Part shown: positions 24,788 through 37,219 of the stretch, in pieces
Layout: every line of letters begins with the position of its first letter
How positions within the stretch are numbered: the first letter of the stretch is position 1
NCBI RefSeq assembly: GCF_003852545.1
Contig: NZ_QAJR01000044.1
Coordinates: 33,675-84,033, forward strand
DNA: 50,359 nt
Direction of reading: 5' to 3'
Source: Acidovorax sp. FJL06
GTDB taxonomy: Bacteria > Pseudomonadota > Gammaproteobacteria > Burkholderiales > Burkholderiaceae_C
The notes under the pieces: model-generated
What the model was told of the DNA's origin: nothing
Databases searched by the model: none
The model's input: the letters and a program-made list of their open reading frames with translations, nothing else
Program-made: the position numbers and the translations under genes

Positions 24788-25576
24788 ATGCCTGCTTCTC
24801 TCTCCCTCACGGACGCGCTGGGCCATGCCCTGACCGACAAACGCATCGACATCCTGCGCCAGATTGGCGCCTGCGGCTCCATCTCGCAGGCCGCCCGCGC
24901 CGTGGGCGTGAGCTACAAGGCCGCATGGCAGGCGGTGGACACGCTCACCAACCTGGCGGGCACGCCGCTGGTGGCCCGCGCGGTGGGCGGGGCCGGGGGC
25001 GGTGGCGCGCAGCTGACCGAGGCGGGGCGCCAGTTGCTGGCGGCGGCCGATGCGATGGCGCAGGCGCGGGGGGCTGTGCTGTCGCGCTGGCAGGCCACGC
25101 CGCATGCGGGCCCGGCGCTGGCGCGGCTGGCGGTGCGCACCAGCATGCGCAACCAGTTGCCCTGCGTGGTCGATCGGCTCACGGTGCAGGGGCAGATCGT
25201 GGGGGTGCACCTGCGGCTGGAGGGCGATGGTGCGGTGGCACTGGCCTCGCGCATCACCCGCGAGAGCGCCGAGCTGCTGGGCCTGCAGCCGGGGCTGGCC
25301 GTGCAGGCGCTGTGCAAGGCCACGGCGGTGCGGGTGGAGCGTGGCGGGCGCGCCGCATCTGCGGCCCCCGTGGCAACGTCTGCAGGCACCCATCGGCTGC
25401 CCGCCCGGGCCACCCGCGTGGTGCGCGGCGCATCGGGCGATGAGGTGTCGGCCGAGCTGGCGGCCGGCCTGCACATGGTGGGTTTTGCTGCACCCCAGAG
25501 CGGGCTGCGCGCGGGCAGTGCCGTGGTGCTGGTGCTGGAAGAAAACGCGGTGGTGTTGGCGTTGGCGGAACTTTGA
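24788..25576 (+). CDS. modE: Molybdate-responsive regulator ModE
   Basis: A 262-aa regulator, the same length as E. coli ModE. The N-terminal winged helix includes QIGACGSISQAARAVGVSYK. The C-terminal half carries two Mop/TOBE repeats (about 118-190 and 195-260; NQLPCVVDRLTVQG begins the first). Molybdate-bound ModE represses modA and may activate molybdoenzyme genes. I choose the ATG at 24788; a GTG at 24770 would add six residues. It is convergent with the GAF-Fis gene, and a dispersed repeat fills most of the gap. Confidence 0.92.
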   Translation: MPASLSLTDALGHALTDKRIDILRQIGACGSISQAARAVGVSYKAAWQAVDTLTNLAGTPLVARAVGGAGGGGAQLTEAGRQLLAAADAMAQARGAVLSRWQATPHAGPALARLAVRTSMRNQLPCVVDRLTVQGQIVGVHLRLEGDGAVALASRITRESAELLGLQPGLAVQALCKATAVRVERGGRAASAAPVATSAGTHRLPARATRVVRGASGDEVSAELAAGLHMVGFAAPQSGLRAGSAVVLVLEENAVVLALAEL

Positions 25577-25594
25577 TTCCCGCAGTGCACAGCT

Positions 25595-25658
25595 GCTTCT
25601 TTATTGATAGCTGGTAGCGCTTTATGGCAGGGCGCTAGAGGCCTTTTTGGCTCAAATT
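25595..25658 (-). repeat. Copy G of the dispersed repeat, full length 64 bp
   Basis: Read on the minus strand it starts AATTTGAGCCAAAAAGGCCT, passes through CATAAAGCGCTACCAGCTAT and ends GAAGC. It aligns without gaps to copy C (52 of 64 identical). It lies between the convergent modE and GAF-Fis gene ends. Confidence 0.8.
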
Positions 25659-25679
25659 CTCGCAGCCCTGCGCTCCTGT

Positions 25680-26870
25680 TCACAATCCCTTGGGCGTGCC
25701 CAGCTTGCGGTACACCGTGGCGCGGCTGATGCCCAGCGCGCGTGCAGCCTCGGCCACATTGCCCCGGGCGTCTTGCACGGCCTGGCGGATCAGGGCGGTC
25801 TCGGCCTCGCGCAGCGGTGCGGGCACCGGCGGTGGTGCGGGAACCAGGGGCGCGGCCTCGGTGGGGCTGGAGCCGCTGGGGTTGAGGGGGCTGAAGGAGC
25901 TGTGGACGCTGTTGCTGCTGCGGCGGGTGTGCGCGGGCCACTGGGCCAGGGCCTGCAGGCGCAGGCCCGACCACAGGGGCAGGTCCAGCGGCTGCGCGGG
26001 GGGGCGCCGGGCCGCGTCGAACAGCATGGTCCAGGGCATGGCCAGCAGGTCGCTGCAGTGGGTGGACGCACCGGGCGCCCGCAGGGGCTGGGGCACCAGT
26101 TGGCGGGCCATGCTGTTGGCGCCCACCACGCAGCCGTCGGCATCGAGCGCGAGCAGGCCGTCGCCTTCGCCGCCCAGCGTGCTGCCGGGCCAGTTCATGC
26201 GCAGCAGCAGGGCGTGGGGGCGCTGCAGCAGCAGGGCGTCTTCCATGGCGCGGGCCGAGCGCGCCACCAGGTGGCGCAGCTCGGGCCGCTCGGGCACGTC
26301 GATGCCGGTCAAGTCCAGCATGCCCACGCACTGGCCCTGGGGGTCGAACAGCGGTGCGCCCGCGCAGCTGTAGCTGCCGTTGTCGTCCAGAAAATGCTCG
26401 CCCCGGTGCAGCCACACGGGCTGCAGCTCGGCCAGCGCCGCGCCGATGGCCGTGGTGCCCACGGCGGCTTCCGAGAGGTCGATGCCCACGCGGCCGATGC
26501 TGCTGGCACGCGGGTCGCTGGGGTCGCAATGGCCTTGCACATCGACCACGGTGCCCCGGGCGTCCGTCAGGATGGCGAAGTAGCGCATGCCCGCAATCGC
26601 GCGCGTGAGCTGCTCCAGCACCGGGCGGGCCGCGCGCAGCAGGGCGTGGTTCTGCTCCAGGCTGTGGCGCAGCGCCGGGGCGCTGACGGCCTCGAACACC
26701 ACACGCTGCGTGGGGTCCATGCCCTGGGCCAGGCAGCGCTGCCACGACCGTGCAATCCAGGGCTCCACTTCCGCACGCAGGGGCGCCGCGCCATCCGCCA
26801 GCAAGGTCTGGCGGGCCTGCGCAATCAGCGCGTGGCGGTGGGCAGGGGAGGTGGGGGCGGAGGACAGCAT
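25680..26870 (-). CDS. AcoR-like GAF/Fis-type regulator without a sigma-54 AAA+ domain
   Basis: A 396-aa regulator divergent from the molybdenum hydroxylase operon. The N-terminal half resembles AcoR-type activators, with [15 protein letters not shown] and a GAF domain (about 65-185, including [15 protein letters not shown] and [12 protein letters not shown]). A PAS-like part (about 200-260) follows. The end is a Fis-type HTH ([20 protein letters not shown]). The usual central sigma-54 ATPase (GAFTGA, Walker A) is absent and replaced by a Ser/Pro-rich linker (about 305-340). It therefore cannot activate sigma-54 RNA polymerase in the standard way. It probably controls coxS onward. Confidence 0.8.
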   Translation of the reverse strand: MLSSAPTSPAHRHALIAQARQTLLADGAAPLRAEVEPWIARSWQRCLAQGMDPTQRVVFEAVSAPALRHSLEQNHALLRAARPVLEQLTRAIAGMRYFAILTDARGTVVDVQGHCDPSDPRASSIGRVGIDLSEAAVGTTAIGAALAELQPVWLHRGEHFLDDNGSYSCAGAPLFDPQGQCVGMLDLTGIDVPERPELRHLVARSARAMEDALLLQRPHALLLRMNWPGSTLGGEGDGLLALDADGCVVGANSMARQLVPQPLRAPGASTHCSDLLAMPWTMLFDAARRPPAQPLDLPLWSGLRLQALAQWPAHTRRSSNSVHSSFSPLNPSGSSPTEAAPLVPAPPPVPAPLREAETALIRQAVQDARGNVAEAARALGISRATVYRKLGTPKGL

Positions 26871-26961
26871 GGTGATCCGAATCCTTGAGCTGCGCATGAT
26901 GCGCCGGTGTGCGCTGCAACATGTTTCATTTTGAGAATATCCAGCGAGGGGCCCCCTCAAT

Positions 26962-26977
26962 CTAGGGTTGTCCCTAG
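26962..26977. promoter_or_regulatory. Candidate operator upstream of the hydroxylase operon
   Basis: CTAGGGTTGTCCCTAG has perfect 6-bp arms around TTGT, about 70 bases upstream of the coxS-like start and 90 from the regulator start. A looser dyad, TTTCATTTTGAGA, lies at 26924-26936. Either could be the GAF-Fis regulator site. Confidence 0.4.
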
Positions 26978-27048
26978 GGAATGTGGCGGGGGCGGGGCAC
27001 AAGATGCGCTGGCTTATCCAGCCAAAAACCCTTCCAGGAGACAGCCAG

Positions 27049-27519
<471 letters not shown>

Positions 27520-27537
27520 ACACAAAGGAGAAGAACC

Positions 27538-29925
<2,388 letters not shown>

Positions 29926-29936
29926 GGAGATCGACC

Positions 29937-30728
29937 ATGTACGCATTCACCTTTGAAGCGCCTTCTTCCACCGCTGCTGCGGCGCAGCTCATCGCCCAGG
30001 GCGGAAAACTGCTGGCCGGTGGGCAAAGCCTGCTGCCGTCCATGCGCCTGCGCCTGGCCAACCCCGAGAAGATCGTGGACCTGAACGGCGTGGCCGAACT
30101 GGCGGGCATCCGCCGCGAGGGCAACGCCCTCGTCATTGGCGCCATGACACGCCACGCCGATGTGGCGGCGAGCAGCGATGTCAAAGCTGCCATCCCCGCG
30201 CTGGCCGACCTCGCCGCCCACATCGGCGACCGCCAGGTGCGCGCACGCGGCACGCTGGGGGGCTCGGTGGCCAACAACGACCCGGCGGCCTGCTACCCCA
30301 GTGCCGTGCTCGGGCTCTCCGCCACGGTCATCACCAACCAGCGCGAGATCAAGGCCGACGACTTCTTTGTGGGCATGTACACCACGGCGCTGGAGGAGGG
30401 CGAGATCATCACCGCCATCCGCTTCCCGATCCCGAAGCGCGCGGCGTACCTGAAGTTCAAGCAGCCCGCGTCGCGCTTCTCGCTGGTGGGCGTGTTTGTG
30501 GCGCAGACGGACAGCGGCGTGCGCGTGGCCATCACCGGCGCGGCCACCAGCGTGTTCCGCCACGCGGGGCTGGAGGCGGCGCTCAACCAGAGCTTCACGC
30601 CGGCATCGGCTGCGGCCGTGAAGATCGACGCGAGCGATCTGAACAGCGACATCCATGCGAGTGCGGCGTACCGCGCCAACCTCATCAGCGTGCAAGCCCA
30701 ACGGGCCGTGGAGCGCATGCTGGGTTAA
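29937..30728 (+). CDS. coxM: Molybdenum hydroxylase FAD subunit (CoxM-like)
   Basis: A 263-aa medium subunit that carries FAD and passes electrons from the [2Fe-2S] clusters to the acceptor. FAD-binding motifs are AGGQS (27-31) and TLGGSVANNDPA (about 104-115). The CO dehydrogenase flavoprotein C-terminal domain follows. The ATG at 29937 is preceded by AAGGAG; an earlier in-frame ATG lies inside coxL and is less likely. The stop codon is followed at once by repeat copy F, which is the whole spacer to coxD. Confidence 0.9.
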   Translation: MYAFTFEAPSSTAAAAQLIAQGGKLLAGGQSLLPSMRLRLANPEKIVDLNGVAELAGIRREGNALVIGAMTRHADVAASSDVKAAIPALADLAAHIGDRQVRARGTLGGSVANNDPAACYPSAVLGLSATVITNQREIKADDFFVGMYTTALEEGEIITAIRFPIPKRAAYLKFKQPASRFSLVGVFVAQTDSGVRVAITGAATSVFRHAGLEAALNQSFTPASAAAVKIDASDLNSDIHASAAYRANLISVQAQRAVERMLG

Positions 30729-30786
30729 GCAAAAAATGGCTGCTGGCGATTTGTAGATAAGCGCTAGCAGCTATCAAAAAAGAAGC
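30729..30786 (+). repeat. Copy F of the dispersed repeat, filling the coxM-coxD gap
   Basis: It runs from the base after the coxM stop to the second base before the coxD ATG. The end, GCGCTAGCAGCTATCAAAAA plus AGAAGC, is nearly identical to copy C. The arms GCTGCTGGCG and GCGCTAGCAGC can pair as a hairpin. Confidence 0.8.
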
Positions 30787-30787
30787 A

Positions 30788-31690
<903 letters not shown>

Positions 31691-31710
31691 GACGGTGTGA
31701 AGGCGCAGCC

Positions 31711-32925
31711 ATGGCCCAAGGCGCAACCATCTCCCAGCTCGGCGATGCCCGCACGGGCAAGCTCGCCGACAACCTGAGCGGCTTTGGCCGCACCTTGCGC
31801 CGCGCCGGTGTGCGCGTGGACGCTGCCCGCATGGCGCTGGCCCAGCAGGCCGTGATGCTGGTGGGGCTGCAGCGCGAGGACTTTTGCGCCGCGCTGGAGG
31901 CCGTGCTCGTCAGCCGCGAGCAGGACCGGCTGGTGTTCCGCGAGCTGTTCGACGCCTACTTTCGCAACCCCAACGTGGCCCAGAAGCTGCTGGCACAGAT
32001 GCTGCCCAGCGCCGAGTCCAAGGCCGAGCCCGCCAAGCGCCGCCCGCGCGTGAGCGAGGCGCTGGCCCCGGTGCGCGCCGCGCGCAACGCGCCGCCGCCG
32101 CGCGAAGAAGACAAGGTGGACTTCGATGCCGCCATGACGGCCAGTGACCTGCAGCGCCTGCGGCAGGCCGACTTCAACCAGCTCTCCGCCAGCGAAACCC
32201 TGCTGGTCGAACGCCTGGCCCGCGAGATTCCCTTGCCCCTGCCGCACTACGCGGCCCGCCGCACCCGGCCGGGTGCAAGGGGCAACCGCCCGCACTGGCC
32301 GGGCGCCATGCACCTGGCTGCGCGCAGCGGCGGCGAGGTGCTGCGCGTGCCCCTGCTGCAGCGGCGCGAGCAACCCCTGCCGCTGCTGGTGCTGGTGGAC
32401 GTGTCGGGCTCCATGGAGCGCTATGCGCGCCTGCTGCTGGCCTTCTTGCACGCAGCCACGGCGCCGCGCCACACCGGTGTCGCCGTGCGCCGCGACGTGT
32501 TTGTGTTTGGCACGGGCCTGACCGACCTCACGCCCGCCTTCCGCCTGGCCGACACCGACGCCATGCTGCAGGCGGCCACCCAGGCCATCACCGACTTTGC
32601 AGGGGGCACGCGCATGGGCGACAGCCTGGCCCAGCTGCGCCTGCACCATGCCCGGCGCCTGGTGGGGCGGCGCACGCTGGTGCTGCTGATCAGCGACGGG
32701 CTGGACACGGGCGCGCCCGAGGTGCTGGCGCAGGAGCTGGCCTGGCTGCGCCGCCACTGTGGCCGCCTGCTGTGGCTCAACCCCCTGCTGCGCTTTGGGG
32801 GCTACGCCCCCACGGCGCGGGGTGCCGCCGAGCTGCACCGCCAAGCCCACGGCATGCTGGCCGTGCACAACCTGAGCCACCTGAAAGACCTGGCCGCCAG
32901 CCTGGCGAGCCTGCTGCGGCAATGA
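31711..32925 (+). CDS. coxE: VWA-domain maturation protein (CoxE-like)
   Basis: A 404-aa protein with a C-terminal von Willebrand A domain. The metal-ion-dependent adhesion site is D230-V-S232-G-S234. The N-terminal part is helical and charged, as in CoxE. It works with the MoxR-type ATPase just upstream, probably as its adaptor for the hydroxylase. I choose the ATG at 31711, 20 bases after the coxD stop and behind GAAGG; further upstream codons overlap coxD in another frame. A 102-base gap without features follows. Confidence 0.88.
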   Translation: MAQGATISQLGDARTGKLADNLSGFGRTLRRAGVRVDAARMALAQQAVMLVGLQREDFCAALEAVLVSREQDRLVFRELFDAYFRNPNVAQKLLAQMLPSAESKAEPAKRRPRVSEALAPVRAARNAPPPREEDKVDFDAAMTASDLQRLRQADFNQLSASETLLVERLAREIPLPLPHYAARRTRPGARGNRPHWPGAMHLAARSGGEVLRVPLLQRREQPLPLLVLVDVSGSMERYARLLLAFLHAATAPRHTGVAVRRDVFVFGTGLTDLTPAFRLADTDAMLQAATQAITDFAGGTRMGDSLAQLRLHHARRLVGRRTLVLLISDGLDTGAPEVLAQELAWLRRHCGRLLWLNPLLRFGGYAPTARGAAELHRQAHGMLAVHNLSHLKDLAASLASLLRQ

Positions 32926-33027
32926 CGGAGCGGCCCTGCGGGCGTGCCCAGCGCCGCACAGCGCAGCGGACCGATTGAACTCCCACGACATCCACACCAT
33001 CTGATCTGAATACCGAGAGGACCCACC

Positions 33028-33666
33028 ATGGAAATGCAAGCCAGCCGCACCCTTGCCGTTAGCCAGCAGCAAGCCTGGGAGGCGCTGAACGACCCCGAAG
33101 TCCTCAAGCTGTGCATCCCCGGCTGCGACAAGGTCGAGGCCACGGGTGACAACCAGTACGCCGTGGCCATGGCGCTCAAGATCGGGCCCGTGTCGGCCAA
33201 GTTCGCGGGCAAGATCACGCTGTCGGACATCGTGCCGCCCGAGAGCTACAACATCGCCTTTGATGGTTCGGGCGGCGTGGCGGGCTTTGGCAAGGGCAAT
33301 GCCCAGGTCAAATTGGTGCCTGTGCCCATCGACGGGGCGGGACAGGCCAGCTGCGAGCTGCATTACACCGTGCACGCGTCGGTCGGCGGCAAGATTGCCC
33401 AGCTGGGCCAGCGCCTGGTTGATGGTGCAGCCAAGACCATGGCCGAGGACTTTTTCAAGCGTTTTGACAACGAGATGCAGCGCTGCTACCCGCGCCCCGA
33501 GGTGCCGCAGGCCAACGCTGCCGCCGGCGCTTCCACCGGTGGGGCCGTTGTCGAAGAGCCGGGTGGCGGCGGCGCCTCGGCTTCGGGCGGGGGCGTGCCT
33601 GTCTGGGTGTGGGCGGCCAGTGTGGTGGCGCTGATGCTGGTGGCCTGGTGGTTCAATCGGGCGTGA
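33028..33666 (+). CDS. coxG: CoxG-like SRPBCC protein with C-terminal membrane anchor
   Basis: A 212-aa protein. Residues 1-150 form the CoxG/SRPBCC fold (MEMQASRTLAVSQQQAWEAL and LKLCIPGCDKVE are typical). A flexible Gly/Ala/Ser linker (165-189) leads to one transmembrane helix (191-209). In Oligotropha CoxG recruits CO dehydrogenase to the cytoplasmic membrane, which fits this design. A good ribosome site, GAGAGGA, precedes the ATG. It is followed by the 9-bp tandem repeat and the XdhC-like gene. Confidence 0.88.
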   Translation: MEMQASRTLAVSQQQAWEALNDPEVLKLCIPGCDKVEATGDNQYAVAMALKIGPVSAKFAGKITLSDIVPPESYNIAFDGSGGVAGFGKGNAQVKLVPVPIDGAGQASCELHYTVHASVGGKIAQLGQRLVDGAAKTMAEDFFKRFDNEMQRCYPRPEVPQANAAAGASTGGAVVEEPGGGGASASGGGVPVWVWAASVVALMLVAWWFNRA

Positions 33667-33686
33667 GAACAGTGGGTACGGCGATT

Positions 33687-33722
33687 GCAATCGGTGCAAT
33701 CGGTGCAATCGGTGCAATCGGT
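33687..33722. repeat. 9-bp tandem repeat, four perfect copies
   Basis: GCAATCGGT is repeated four times without error, between the coxG-like stop (33666) and the XdhC-like start. It ends 4 bases before the AGAGG ribosome site of the XdhC-like gene. Copy number could vary by slippage. Confidence 0.95.
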
Positions 33723-33740
33723 CAATAGAGGATGTCGGCC

Positions 33741-34814
33741 ATGGAAAATCTGGATGTTGTGGTGCTGCGCACCCTGCAGGGCTGGCGGGCCGCCGGGCGC
33801 CGAGCGCTGCTGGCCACGGTGGTGCGCACCTGGGGCTCGTCGCCCCGGCCCGTGGGCTCCATCATGGCGCTGTGTGAGGACGGCGCGGTGGTTGGATCTG
33901 TGTCTGGGGGGTGTATCGAGGATGACTTGATCGACCGCCACACCCGCGCCTATGCGCAGGCCGGTGCTGCCACCGGCGGTGCGGAACACCGCATCCCCAG
34001 CGGGCCGCCCGCTTTTGTCAAATACGGCATCAGCGCCGACGAGGCCCACCGCTTTGGCCTGCCCTGTGGCGGCACGCTGGAGTTGCTGCTCGAATACGAC
34101 CCCGACCCAGTGCTGCTGGCCGAGTTGATCACCCTGTTGGCGGCGGGCCGCCTGGTGCAGCGCAGCGTGCGCCTGGCCGATGGCGCGGTGACGCTGGCCC
34201 CCACCCAGGCCCCCCAGGACCTGGCGGTGGATGCACTGCAGCTCACCAACACCTTCGGGCCCGAGTACCGCATGCTGCTCATCGGCGCGGGGCAGCTCAC
34301 CGAATACCTCGCCACCATGGCCTTGTTCAACGGTTTTGCGGTGACGGTGTGCGATCCGCGCGAAGAATACCGGGGCAGCTGGAGCGTGGCAGGCGCCACC
34401 GTGGTGAGCGACATGCCCGACGACGTGGTGCTGGCCTTCAAGCCCGACCGCCGCAGCTGCGTGGTGGCGCTCACGCACGACCCCAAGCTCGACGACCTGG
34501 CCTTGTTGGAGGCGCTCAATACCGAGGCGTTCTATGTGGGCGGTATCGGCTCGCGCCGCAACAACGAGGCCCGCCGCGCACGCATGATCGAGCACTTCGA
34601 CCAGACCCCGGAGAGCCTGGCGCGCCTGCGCGGGCCCATTGGCATCTACATCGGCAGCAAGACGCCACCCGAGATCGCGGTGAGCGTGATGGCCGAGATC
34701 CTGGCCGTGAAGAACGGCGTGACCCTGCCGCGCGATGTGGAGGTGGCCCAGGCCAAGAACGAGCGGGAGCTGGCGCACAACGACCCGGGCGCGAGGGTGT
34801 GCGGCGTGGGCTGA
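33741..34814 (+). CDS. XdhC/CoxF family molybdenum-cofactor maturation protein
   Basis: A 357-aa protein of the XdhC/CoxI/CoxF family, which binds the molybdenum cofactor, protects it and helps sulfuration or insertion into the apo-hydroxylase. The N-terminal domain has GSVSGGCIED (52-61) and CGGTLELLLE. A Rossmann domain begins at GAGQLTEYLA (about 182). I prefer the ATG at 33741 because AGAGG (33727-33731) is then correctly spaced; the ATG at 33732 directly touches it. It is the last gene of the operon. No MobA-like cytidylyltransferase is nearby. Confidence 0.88.
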   Translation: MENLDVVVLRTLQGWRAAGRRALLATVVRTWGSSPRPVGSIMALCEDGAVVGSVSGGCIEDDLIDRHTRAYAQAGAATGGAEHRIPSGPPAFVKYGISADEAHRFGLPCGGTLELLLEYDPDPVLLAELITLLAAGRLVQRSVRLADGAVTLAPTQAPQDLAVDALQLTNTFGPEYRMLLIGAGQLTEYLATMALFNGFAVTVCDPREEYRGSWSVAGATVVSDMPDDVVLAFKPDRRSCVVALTHDPKLDDLALLEALNTEAFYVGGIGSRRNNEARRARMIEHFDQTPESLARLRGPIGIYIGSKTPPEIAVSVMAEILAVKNGVTLPRDVEVAQAKNERELAHNDPGARVCGVG

Positions 34815-34830
34815 CGCGGCGTGGCGCGAG

Positions 34831-36276
34831 TCATGCCGCACAGGTGGCGGCGGGGGCGTCCTGCAGAACCACCCGGTTGCGGCCGGCCTTCTTGGCCTCG
34901 TACAGCGCCTTGTCGGCGGTTTCTATCATGCGCTGCGCTGTCATGGGCTCGCCTTGGTGGATGGCTGCAATGCCGGCACTGATGCTCACATGCGGGCCGG
35001 TGGAGCACTGGCTGTGCGGGATGGACAACCGCGCCACCGCGCCTTGCGTGGCCGTGGCGATGTGCAGGGCGCCCTGGCTGTCCGTCTCCGGCAGCACCAG
35101 CGCGAATTCCTCGCCGCCATAGCGGGCTGCGAGGTCGGAGGGGCGCTTGCCGCTGGCCCGCAGCACCTTGGCGATGGTCTTCAGGCATTCGTCGCCCAGT
35201 TGGTGCCCGTATTCGTCGTTGTAGGCCTTGAAATGGTCCACGTCCATCAGCACCAGGGCCAGCGGGCGGTGGTGCCGCGTGGCCAGGGCCAGTTGCTCTG
35301 CCAGGTGCAGGTCGAAGGCGCGGCGGTTGGCCAGCTCGGTCAGGCCGTCCTGCATCGAAAAGCGCCACAGGGTGGCGTTGGCCGCTTCCAGCGCAGCGGT
35401 CACCTGCCGCAGCCGCGCGTGGTGCCGGGCGCTTTCGCTGAGCAGCACGATGAGCAGGAAGCCCGCCGCCAGCAGGCCGTAGATGCGCCCCATGTACCAC
35501 CCCAGGTCATAGCGCCCCGTGTTGAGCAAGGCGGCCAGGGCGATGTCCAGCAGCCAGGCGCACAGCACCACCTGCAGCCAGACATCGAGCAGGGCATGGG
35601 GCTTGCGGCGCCACAGCAGTGCCAGGGCGGCCAGGCTGAGAAGCCAGATGCCGGCCAGCACCAGCTTTCCGGTGGCCGTGGTGCGGTTGCCATCCAGGAA
35701 CACCGGCAGGTGCGCGTGCCCCGCCGTGGCGAACCCGGTCCACAGGCCCACCACCAGCAGCACCACCAGCACCGTGGCCACGATGCCCCGGTGGGCGTGG
35801 CCGCGTTCCACCCATTGCAGGCCGGGCGGCGCGTGGTGCTTGAGGTGGGCGTAGGCCATCACGGCCAGCGGAAAGCCTGCATGCCACAGCATGTACAGCG
35901 CCGAAGAGGTTTGGGGCCCTGACCCCAGCAGCCCGGTGGGGGCGAACAGGCCCGGAAAAATCAGCGCATAGGCCGCCGTGGCCGTGGCAGTGAACAGGTA
36001 GGCGCCGCCCAGCACCAGCAGCCCCCGGGAGCCCAGCGCGCGGTACTGCCCGAACAGCAGCACCGCCGTGATCAGGTCAAAGATCACCAGGGCGGTCACG
36101 TAGATGGGAATGAAGGCCGGGAAGGGCGCCAGCGCCACGGCTGCAAAGGGCACGGCAGCGATGAACAGCACCACCGACACCAGGATGGTGGCTCCGGCGG
36201 CAACACGTTCCCGGTGCCCTGCCGGTTCATTGGCAAGGGTGGCCTGGGCCGGCCGGTGGAGCGGATTGCTGTGCAT
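34831..36276 (-). CDS. Membrane-bound diguanylate cyclase (GGDEF domain)
   Basis: A 481-aa enzyme that makes cyclic di-GMP from two GTP. Residues 1-285 contain about eight transmembrane helices resembling a MASE4-type sensor. The GGDEF domain (about 300-470) has an active site GGEEF (387-391) and an intact inhibitory site, R378-x-x-D381, so it should be both active and product-inhibited. It is convergent with the XdhC-like gene with only 16 bases between stops. The AT-rich gap at 36277-36398 is upstream and probably holds its promoter. Confidence 0.92.
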   Translation of the reverse strand: MHSNPLHRPAQATLANEPAGHRERVAAGATILVSVVLFIAAVPFAAVALAPFPAFIPIYVTALVIFDLITAVLLFGQYRALGSRGLLVLGGAYLFTATATAAYALIFPGLFAPTGLLGSGPQTSSALYMLWHAGFPLAVMAYAHLKHHAPPGLQWVERGHAHRGIVATVLVVLLVVGLWTGFATAGHAHLPVFLDGNRTTATGKLVLAGIWLLSLAALALLWRRKPHALLDVWLQVVLCAWLLDIALAALLNTGRYDLGWYMGRIYGLLAAGFLLIVLLSESARHHARLRQVTAALEAANATLWRFSMQDGLTELANRRAFDLHLAEQLALATRHHRPLALVLMDVDHFKAYNDEYGHQLGDECLKTIAKVLRASGKRPSDLAARYGGEEFALVLPETDSQGALHIATATQGAVARLSIPHSQCSTGPHVSISAGIAAIHQGEPMTAQRMIETADKALYEAKKAGRNRVVLQDAPAATCAA

Positions 36277-36398
36277 GGTGCATCCCCCCGTGGGTCGGGA
36301 TGGATGCCGAAATTTTATGCTTTTGTTACGTCGATATTTATTTGCTTACAAATTGCGTGCCCCCGCAGCGGGCGGTGGTGCGGCCCCCTGAATGGGGC

Positions 36399-37088
36399 TC
36401 AGGCACCGATCACGACCGGCCCGCCCTTGGCAATGCCGCGCTGGTAGGCCGGGCGGGTCTCCATGCGCTGCTTGTAGGCCTGCAGGTGCGGGCTGCCACG
36501 GGTGTCGTTGGCGCGGGACAGCAGGGCCTCCACGGCAAAACTCATCTGGAAATCGGCCATGGTGAGGTGCTCGCCCGCAAACCAGCGGTGGGTGGCCAGG
36601 TGCGCTTCGATGAAGGCCAGCGCGCTGTCCACGTTGGGGTCGATGAGCTTCTTCTGCACCGTGCCACACAGCTGGCGCGCAATGGGCTTCACGAAGAAGG
36701 GCATGGGCTGGGTGGGGATGGTCATGAACACCAGTTTCATCACCAGCCAGTTCATGAGCGAGCCTTCGGCATAGTGCATCCAGAAGCGGCACTGGCGGTG
36801 CTCGGGTGTGCGCAGCGCGGGCTGCAGGTGGGCCAGGTCGCCGCTGGCCTGGGCACCATAGGTTTCCACCAGGTATTCGATGATCGCGCCGGACTCGGCA
36901 ATCACTTCGCTGCCATCGGTAATCACGGGCGATTTGCCCAAGGGGTGGATCTTTTTCAGCGCAGGCGGTGCCAGTTTGGTGGCTTTGTCGCGCTGGTAGA
37001 TTTTGAGTTCGTAGGGCACCCCCAGTTCTTCCAGGAGCCAGAGGATGCGCTGCGAGCGCGAGGTTTCGAGGTGGTGGACGGTGAGCAT
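36399..37088 (-). CDS. Glutathione S-transferase family protein
   Basis: A 229-aa cytosolic GST-like protein. The N-terminal thioredoxin-like domain (MLTVHHLETSRSQRILWLLE) has the conserved cis-proline (GKSPVI) and the glutathione-binding ESGAIIEYL. The helical C-terminal domain spans about 90-225. Sequence resembles bacterial theta/beta-like GSTs of unknown substrate. It is the only gene between the diguanylate cyclase and a small hypothetical, and a terminator hairpin lies 63 bases upstream of its start, so it is probably transcribed alone. Confidence 0.9.
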   Translation of the reverse strand: MLTVHHLETSRSQRILWLLEELGVPYELKIYQRDKATKLAPPALKKIHPLGKSPVITDGSEVIAESGAIIEYLVETYGAQASGDLAHLQPALRTPEHRQCRFWMHYAEGSLMNWLVMKLVFMTIPTQPMPFFVKPIARQLCGTVQKKLIDPNVDSALAFIEAHLATHRWFAGEHLTMADFQMSFAVEALLSRANDTRGSPHLQAYKQRMETRPAYQRGIAKGGPVVIGA

Positions 37089-37150
37089 GGGGGGATGTTA
37101 GGGCCTGTACGCCCTGCCGTCCGCAGGGAGTGGGTGGTACCTGAAAAGCA

Positions 37151-37174
37151 AAAAGCCCTCTCGCGAGGGCTTTT
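37151..37174 (-). terminator. Rho-independent terminator after the small gene at 37220
   Basis: AAAAGCCCTC, TCGC and GAGGGCTTTT form a perfect 10-bp stem with U-runs possible on either strand. A second perfect palindrome, GCCGGCTGCAGCAGCCGGC (37184-37202), lies between it and the gene stop. Confidence 0.85.
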
Positions 37175-37219
37175 GTGCAAGGTGCCGGCTGCAGCAGCCG
37201 GCCCATGGCGATCTGGCGA

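Noticed and set aside
26995-27010. Possible sigma-54 promoter (GG-N10-GC, containing GGCAC) before coxS
   Set aside because: Only part of the consensus matches, the region is G-rich so chance hits are likely, and the divergent regulator lacks the AAA+ domain needed for sigma-54 activation.
33687-33722. CRISPR-like array
   Set aside because: The 9-bp units are directly adjacent with no spacers and no cas genes are present; it is a simple tandem repeat.
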